From positions 1 to 7,529 of the forward strand of contig JAFTBL010000196.1 in the NCBI GenBank assembly GCA_017455225.1: 7,529 nt of DNA, read 5' to 3'. Of the stretch, positions 4,740-7,529 are shown piece after piece. The DNA is from Oscillospiraceae bacterium. GTDB lineage: Bacteria; Bacillota_A; Clostridia; Oscillospirales; Oscillospiraceae. The stretch's first letter is position 1. Each line of letters begins with the position of its first letter. The notes below the pieces were generated by a model, which saw nothing but the letters and a program-made list of their open reading frames with translations, was not told the DNA's origin and searched no databases. The position numbers and the translations under genes are program-made.

Positions 4740-5825
4740 GTGGCGCAGTACATTGACGGCGAATATCACATTCCGGCGCAGGAGATCCCCGCGCCGGGAG
4801 ACGAGTACAACGACACCTACGCAGGGCGGGAGGAGTATGAAAACCACTCCGTGGATCCTGACCCGCAGGAGCGCCGCGCCGGGCGCCGGAAGCGGCTTCA
4901 CAAGCTGATCCTGCTGCAGACCGCCGCGGCGCTGAGCGTGGTGGTGGCCGTGAACGCCGCCTTCGGGCAGGATCCGCTGGGCAGCGACTTCCTGGCCCCG
5001 TCGGAGCAGGTTTTACCGCCGTTGCCCGTGACCCCGGTCACCCCTGTGGACGACGAGCCGGAGGTATATGACGATGTGTTCCCCGCACTGCCCAACCTCG
5101 ACCCGGATTTTGCCGGGGACTACGCGTGGGCCGGCATGGGTTCGGAGGAGTACATCCTTCTGGTCAATGGCACGGACTACACGTATCTGCACGCAGGTAC
5201 ATATTATACCGCCAACGGCGTCACCGCTGCTTCGCTGCCCGGCGCGTCCTATGACAGCAGCACCAACACGCTGACGCTGAACGACTTCCGCGGCGGCAAG
5301 CTGGAGACCAACCTGATGGGCAACGGGTTCAAGGTGGAGCTGATCGGCGACAGCTCGCTGGACCAGCTGAAGGTGTGGGGCGCCATGTACGGCGGCAGCG
5401 TCACCTTTACCGGCTCCGGGCATCTGACGCTGAATGAAAGCGGAGCCGCCGCCGACGGCGTGGGCCTGTACCTGGAGTGCGAGGACAGCGCGTCCTGCGT
5501 GATGATCGACCGGGAGGCGACGGTGGAGGTTTTCGGCACCCCCGCCGTCATGATCCACCGCACCACGCTGGAGCAGGCGATCTATTGCCTCCGCCCCGTA
5601 AAGACGACGGGCGGAACAGGCGGCGCCGGCGCGTTCGTGGAGTATACCGTTCCCGTCACGGACGAGGACGGCAACGTGGTGACGGACGAGAACGGCCAGC
5701 CGGTGACGGAGATCTGGACGGTGGAGAACATCGGCGCGGAGCAGGGTATGACCCTGTACGACTATTCTGTGTTGGGCGGCGACGGATCCCCCTCCGGCCA
5801 CGTCTTGTTTGCACCAGGCCAATAG
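4740..5825 (+). CDS. Membrane-anchored surface protein with beta-rich ectodomain
   Basis: 361 residues starting at GTG, seven bases after a G6 tract (4727-4732) that serves as a Shine-Dalgarno of unusual composition. Residues 1-44 are acidic and hydrophilic; 45-55 are basic (RRAGRRKRLHK); 56-76 are a single hydrophobic helix. That predicts a type II protein: short N-terminus inside, the rest outside. Residues 85-115 are a Pro/Asp-rich stalk. Residues about 133-270 carry short repeating strands (YDSSTNTLTLNDF, GGKLETNLMGNGFKVELIG, GGSVTFTGSGHLTLN) typical of right-handed beta-helix or Cthe_2159-like carbohydrate-binding domains. A small imperfect tandem, DEDGNVVT/DENGQPVT, lies near residue 315. 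No LPXTG motif or catalytic signature is visible. A near-consensus promoter lies upstream and a perfect terminator downstream, so it is probably a single-gene unit. It may bind glycans or the cell wall, but no function is shown. The long antisense frame across it is a GC-driven shadow. Confidence 0.8.
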   Translation: MAQYIDGEYHIPAQEIPAPGDEYNDTYAGREEYENHSVDPDPQERRAGRRKRLHKLILLQTAAALSVVVAVNAAFGQDPLGSDFLAPSEQVLPPLPVTPVTPVDDEPEVYDDVFPALPNLDPDFAGDYAWAGMGSEEYILLVNGTDYTYLHAGTYYTANGVTAASLPGASYDSSTNTLTLNDFRGGKLETNLMGNGFKVELIGDSSLDQLKVWGAMYGGSVTFTGSGHLTLNESGAAADGVGLYLECEDSASCVMIDREATVEVFGTPAVMIHRTTLEQAIYCLRPVKTTGGTGGAGAFVEYTVPVTDEDGNVVTDENGQPVTEIWTVENIGAEQGMTLYDYSVLGGDGSPSGHVLFAPGQ

Positions 5826-5834
5826 AAAATGACG

Positions 5835-5870
5835 AAAAAGGGACTGCTTTACACAAAGCAGTCCCTTTTT
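5835..5870. terminator. Perfect bidirectional terminator between convergent genes
   Basis: AAAAAGGGACTGCTTT (5835-5850), loop ACAC, and AAAGCAGTCCCTTTTT (5855-5870) form a perfect 16-bp stem with A and T tracts at its ends. It sits 9 bases after the surface-protein stop and 12 bases from the stop of the - strand hydrolase gene, so one hairpin serves both. Confidence 0.95.
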
Positions 5871-5882
5871 GCCGATCACACG

Positions 5883-6500
5883 TTATTCCGCGGCGGGATA
5901 CGCGGGCAGCACCACGCCGTCGGGCGCCGTTCGGGGGTCAAATCCGCTGCCGGACAGACGGTGGAGCTGCTGTGCGGGGAAGTGAGAGAGGAAAGGCTCC
6001 GCCGTGTCCACGTTGTCAAAGCCGAACGCGCCCCGGCGGTAGTGCATGGGCACGGCGATACGGGGCCGGAGCTGCCGCACCGTTTCATACGCCAACTCGC
6101 CGTCGATGGTGTAGGTGCCGCCCACGGGGATCAGCAGCACGTCGCACCCGGTCAAAGGCTGCGCCTGCGCGTCGCTGAGCAGGTGTCCCAGATCGCCCAG
6201 ATGCACCACGGTCAGCCCCTCCGCCCGGAGGATATGCACGGTGTTGCTGCCCCGGAGCGCGCCGCCCCGGTCATCGTGAAAGGTGGATACCGTCTCCACC
6301 GAGAAGGGAGAGGACGATGCCGGGCACAGTGTCACCGCCGCAAGATGATGGTGGTCGAAATGCTCATGGCTGCACAGCACCTGCTGCGCCTGCAGCTGCA
6401 GCGGCGGGTAGCCCCGCACGCCGTCGTAGGGATCCAGCACGATGCGATAGCCCTGTGAGTCCACGCAAAAGCAGGCGTGGCCGTACCAGACAATGTTCAT
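5883..6500 (-). CDS. Metallo-beta-lactamase-fold hydrolase (Lactamase_B_3 / UlaG-like)
   Basis: 205-residue cytoplasmic protein of the small MBL-fold hydrolases related to UPF0173/UlaG. It shows the full metal-binding set: HxHxDH as SHEHFDHH (H45, H47, D49, H50), FHDDRGG (H75), HLGDLGH (D103) and VPMHYR (H153), plus the family's LLIPVGGTYTID strand. An N-terminal MNIVWYGHACF strand is typical. The start at 6500 is chosen because AAAGGAGGG (complement of 6507-6515) lies six bases upstream and homologous proteins begin at this strand; the frame runs 18 codons further, but that part is encoded by a hairpin. It is 60 bases downstream of thrS on the same strand with no clear terminator, so probably co-transcribed. 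Substrate unknown; relatives include ascorbate-6-phosphate lactonase, RNA- and nucleotide-active enzymes, and this sequence alone does not choose. Confidence 0.92.
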   Translation of the reverse strand: MNIVWYGHACFCVDSQGYRIVLDPYDGVRGYPPLQLQAQQVLCSHEHFDHHHLAAVTLCPASSSPFSVETVSTFHDDRGGALRGSNTVHILRAEGLTVVHLGDLGHLLSDAQAQPLTGCDVLLIPVGGTYTIDGELAYETVRQLRPRIAVPMHYRRGAFGFDNVDTAEPFLSHFPAQQLHRLSGSGFDPRTAPDGVVLPAYPAAE

Positions 6501-6506
6501 AACAAG

Positions 6507-6515
6507 CCCTCCTTT
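6507..6515 (-). promoter_or_regulatory. Ribosome binding site deciding the hydrolase start
   Basis: The complement reads AAAGGAGGG, six bases before the ATG at 6500. It excludes the upstream ATG at 6554, which has no such site and would place coding sequence in the hairpin at 6526-6552. Confidence 0.85.
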
Positions 6516-6525
6516 TTGAAACGGC

Positions 6526-6552
6526 GCCCCCGGAGCAAACTGCTCCGGGGGC
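6526..6552 (-). other. GC-rich hairpin between thrS and the hydrolase gene
   Basis: GCCCCCGGAGCA (6526-6537), three bases, and TGCTCCGGGGGC (6541-6552) make a perfect 12-bp stem eight bases after the thrS stop. On the - strand it is followed by GCCGTTTCAAAAAGGAGG, with only three T in a row, so it is a weak terminator at best. It may partly end the thrS transcript or protect its 3' end after cleavage, setting a lower level for the hydrolase. Confidence 0.75.
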
Positions 6553-6560
6553 ATGCGTCA

Positions 6561-7529
6561 TTATTTCAGCGACTTGGTATCTACGGCTTCCCGCAGCAGG
6601 GCGGTGAAGGCCTCCGGCGTCATAGCGCCCAGATCGCCGTCGGTGCGGTGCCGGGGCGACACGGTGCCGTTTTCCATGTCCCGGTCGCCCACCACCACCA
6701 TGTAGGGCACCTTTTCCACCTGCGCGTCCCGGATCTTGCGGCCGATCTTCTCGTTGCGATCGTCCACCTCCACCCGGAAGCCGGCGTCCTCCAACTGCCC
6801 GGCCAGCTTTTCGCAGTATTCGTTGGCCCGGTCGGTCACCGGCAGGAACTTGGCCTGCACCGGCGCCAGCCACGTGGGGAAGGCGCCCATGGTCTCCTCG
6901 ATGAGATAGGCCATGAAGCGATCCAGCGAGCCGAGGATGGCGCGGTGGATCACCACGGGGGTGCGCTCCACGCCGTCCTTGTCCACGTAGGTCAGGTGGA
7001 ACTTGGCGGGCAGGCAGAAGTCCAGCTGGCAGGTGGACAAGGTGTACTCCGCGCCCACCGCCGGCGTTACGTTCACATCCAGCTTGGGGCCGTAGAAGGC
7101 GGCCTCGCCGATCTCCTCGGTGAACTCCAGGCCCAGGTCCACCAGCACGTCACGGAGGGCGGTCTCGGCGGTGTTCCACATCTGGTCGTCGTCGTGATAC
7201 TTCTCCTTGTCGGCGGGGTCGCGCAGGGACAGGACGCAGCGGTAATCGGTGATGCCGAAGTCCTTATAGGTCTCGAAAATCAGGTCACAGACCTTGGCCA
7301 CCTCCTCCTTAATCTGCTCGGGGGTGACGAACAGGTGGGCGTCGTTCTGGCCGAAGTGGCGGCCCCGCTCGATGCCCTTCAAGGTGCCGGAGGCCTCATA
7401 GCGGAAGTCGTGGGCGATCTCGCCGATGCGGACGGGCAGGTTGCGGTAGGAGTGGGGCTGGTTGGCGTAGATGCGCATATGGTGGGGGCAGTTCATGGGA
7501 CGGAGGACGTACATCTCATCCTCCACCTC
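6561..7529 (-). CDS. thrS: Threonyl-tRNA synthetase, C-terminal half (5' end outside window)
   Basis: Class II aminoacyl-tRNA synthetase that charges tRNA-Thr. 322 residues are visible of a family that is usually near 640; the TGS and editing domains, if present, are outside. The visible part begins in motif 2: VLRPMNCPHHMRIY, then FRYEASGTLKGIERGRHFGQ, NDAHLF, and motif 3 as HRAILGSLDRFMAYLIEE followed by FPTWLAPVQ. The three zinc ligands expected for ThrRS are present: Cys of MNCPHH, His of NDAHLF and His of VIHRAI (13, 64 and 194 counted from the Met at 7526). The last 100 residues form the HGTP anticodon-binding domain (AKFLPVTDRANEYCEKLAGQ to the end). A stretch LSLRDPADKEKYHDDDQMW replaces the commoner LSTRPEK-type loop, as seen in some clostridial enzymes. 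It leads the probable two-gene unit with the MBL hydrolase. Any T-box leader would lie upstream of the window. Confidence 0.97.
   Translation of the reverse strand, partial: EVEDEMYVLRPMNCPHHMRIYANQPHSYRNLPVRIGEIAHDFRYEASGTLKGIERGRHFGQNDAHLFVTPEQIKEEVAKVCDLIFETYKDFGITDYRCVLSLRDPADKEKYHDDDQMWNTAETALRDVLVDLGLEFTEEIGEAAFYGPKLDVNVTPAVGAEYTLSTCQLDFCLPAKFHLTYVDKDGVERTPVVIHRAILGSLDRFMAYLIEETMGAFPTWLAPVQAKFLPVTDRANEYCEKLAGQLEDAGFRVEVDDRNEKIGRKIRDAQVEKVPYMVVVGDRDMENGTVSPRHRTDGDLGAMTPEAFTALLREAVDTKSLK

Noticed and set aside
5013..5879. 288-codon open frame on the - strand across the surface-protein gene
   Set aside because: It is antisense to a gene with promoter, ribosome binding tract and membrane helix, its sequence is His/Val/Arg-rich as expected of a GC shadow, and it would start inside the terminator.
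6501..6554. 18-residue N-terminal extension of the MBL hydrolase
   Set aside because: Encoded largely by the intergenic hairpin, has no ribosome binding site, and the good AAAGGAGGG site lies inside it.
1..7529. CRISPR array, tRNA or rRNA gene, T-box or known riboswitch, phage or transposase gene
   Set aside because: I looked for regular spaced repeats, tRNA cloverleaf ends, T-box motifs and transposase-like proteins and saw none; the T-box leaders that often precede cysS and thrS would be outside the window.

Overview
The window looks like a piece of chromosome from a GC-rich anaerobic Firmicute of the gut-clostridia type (Oscillospirales is my best guess). The grounds are the style of the cysteinyl- and threonyl-tRNA synthetases, strong AGGAGG-type ribosome binding sites, intrinsic hairpin-plus-T terminators, and an inverted pair of CTTCCCCTTGAGGGGAAG repeats of a kind I recall from such genomes. 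Most genes are near 63-68% GC in the lines I counted. One gene (1318-2088) is near 41% and stands out as foreign.

Layout. 1-920 (+) is the C-terminal two thirds of cysS. 921-1317 has no convincing gene; it holds a degenerate terminator-like hairpin, a head-to-head pair of palindromic repeats (994-1116) and an unexplained remainder. 1318-2088 (-) is an AT-rich DUF4304-like gene of unknown function. 2138-2173 is a strong bidirectional terminator. 2182-2658 (-) encodes a small membrane protein of the COG2426 'small multi-drug export' family. 2659-2892 is a divergent promoter region with a 9-bp perfect inverted repeat. 2893-4638 (+) is a Na/Pi-cotransporter-type protein with a C-terminal PhoU-like domain. 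4740-5825 (+) has its own near-consensus promoter and encodes a membrane-anchored surface protein with a predicted beta-rich ectodomain. 5835-5870 is a perfect 16-bp-stem bidirectional terminator. 5883-6500 (-) is a metallo-beta-lactamase-fold hydrolase, downstream of 6561-7529 (-), the C-terminal half of thrS.

How it fits together. The window is mainly housekeeping (two aminoacyl-tRNA synthetases) with transport and envelope genes between them. No multi-gene system is visible. The most interesting structural point is that a 16-base sequence, the left arm of the 2138-2173 terminator, is repeated exactly right after cysS at 925-940. Removing 941-2153 or the equivalent restores a compact cysS / shared terminator / COG2426 convergent junction. 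That suggests the repeats and the AT-rich gene arrived as a roughly 1.2-kb insert in that terminator.
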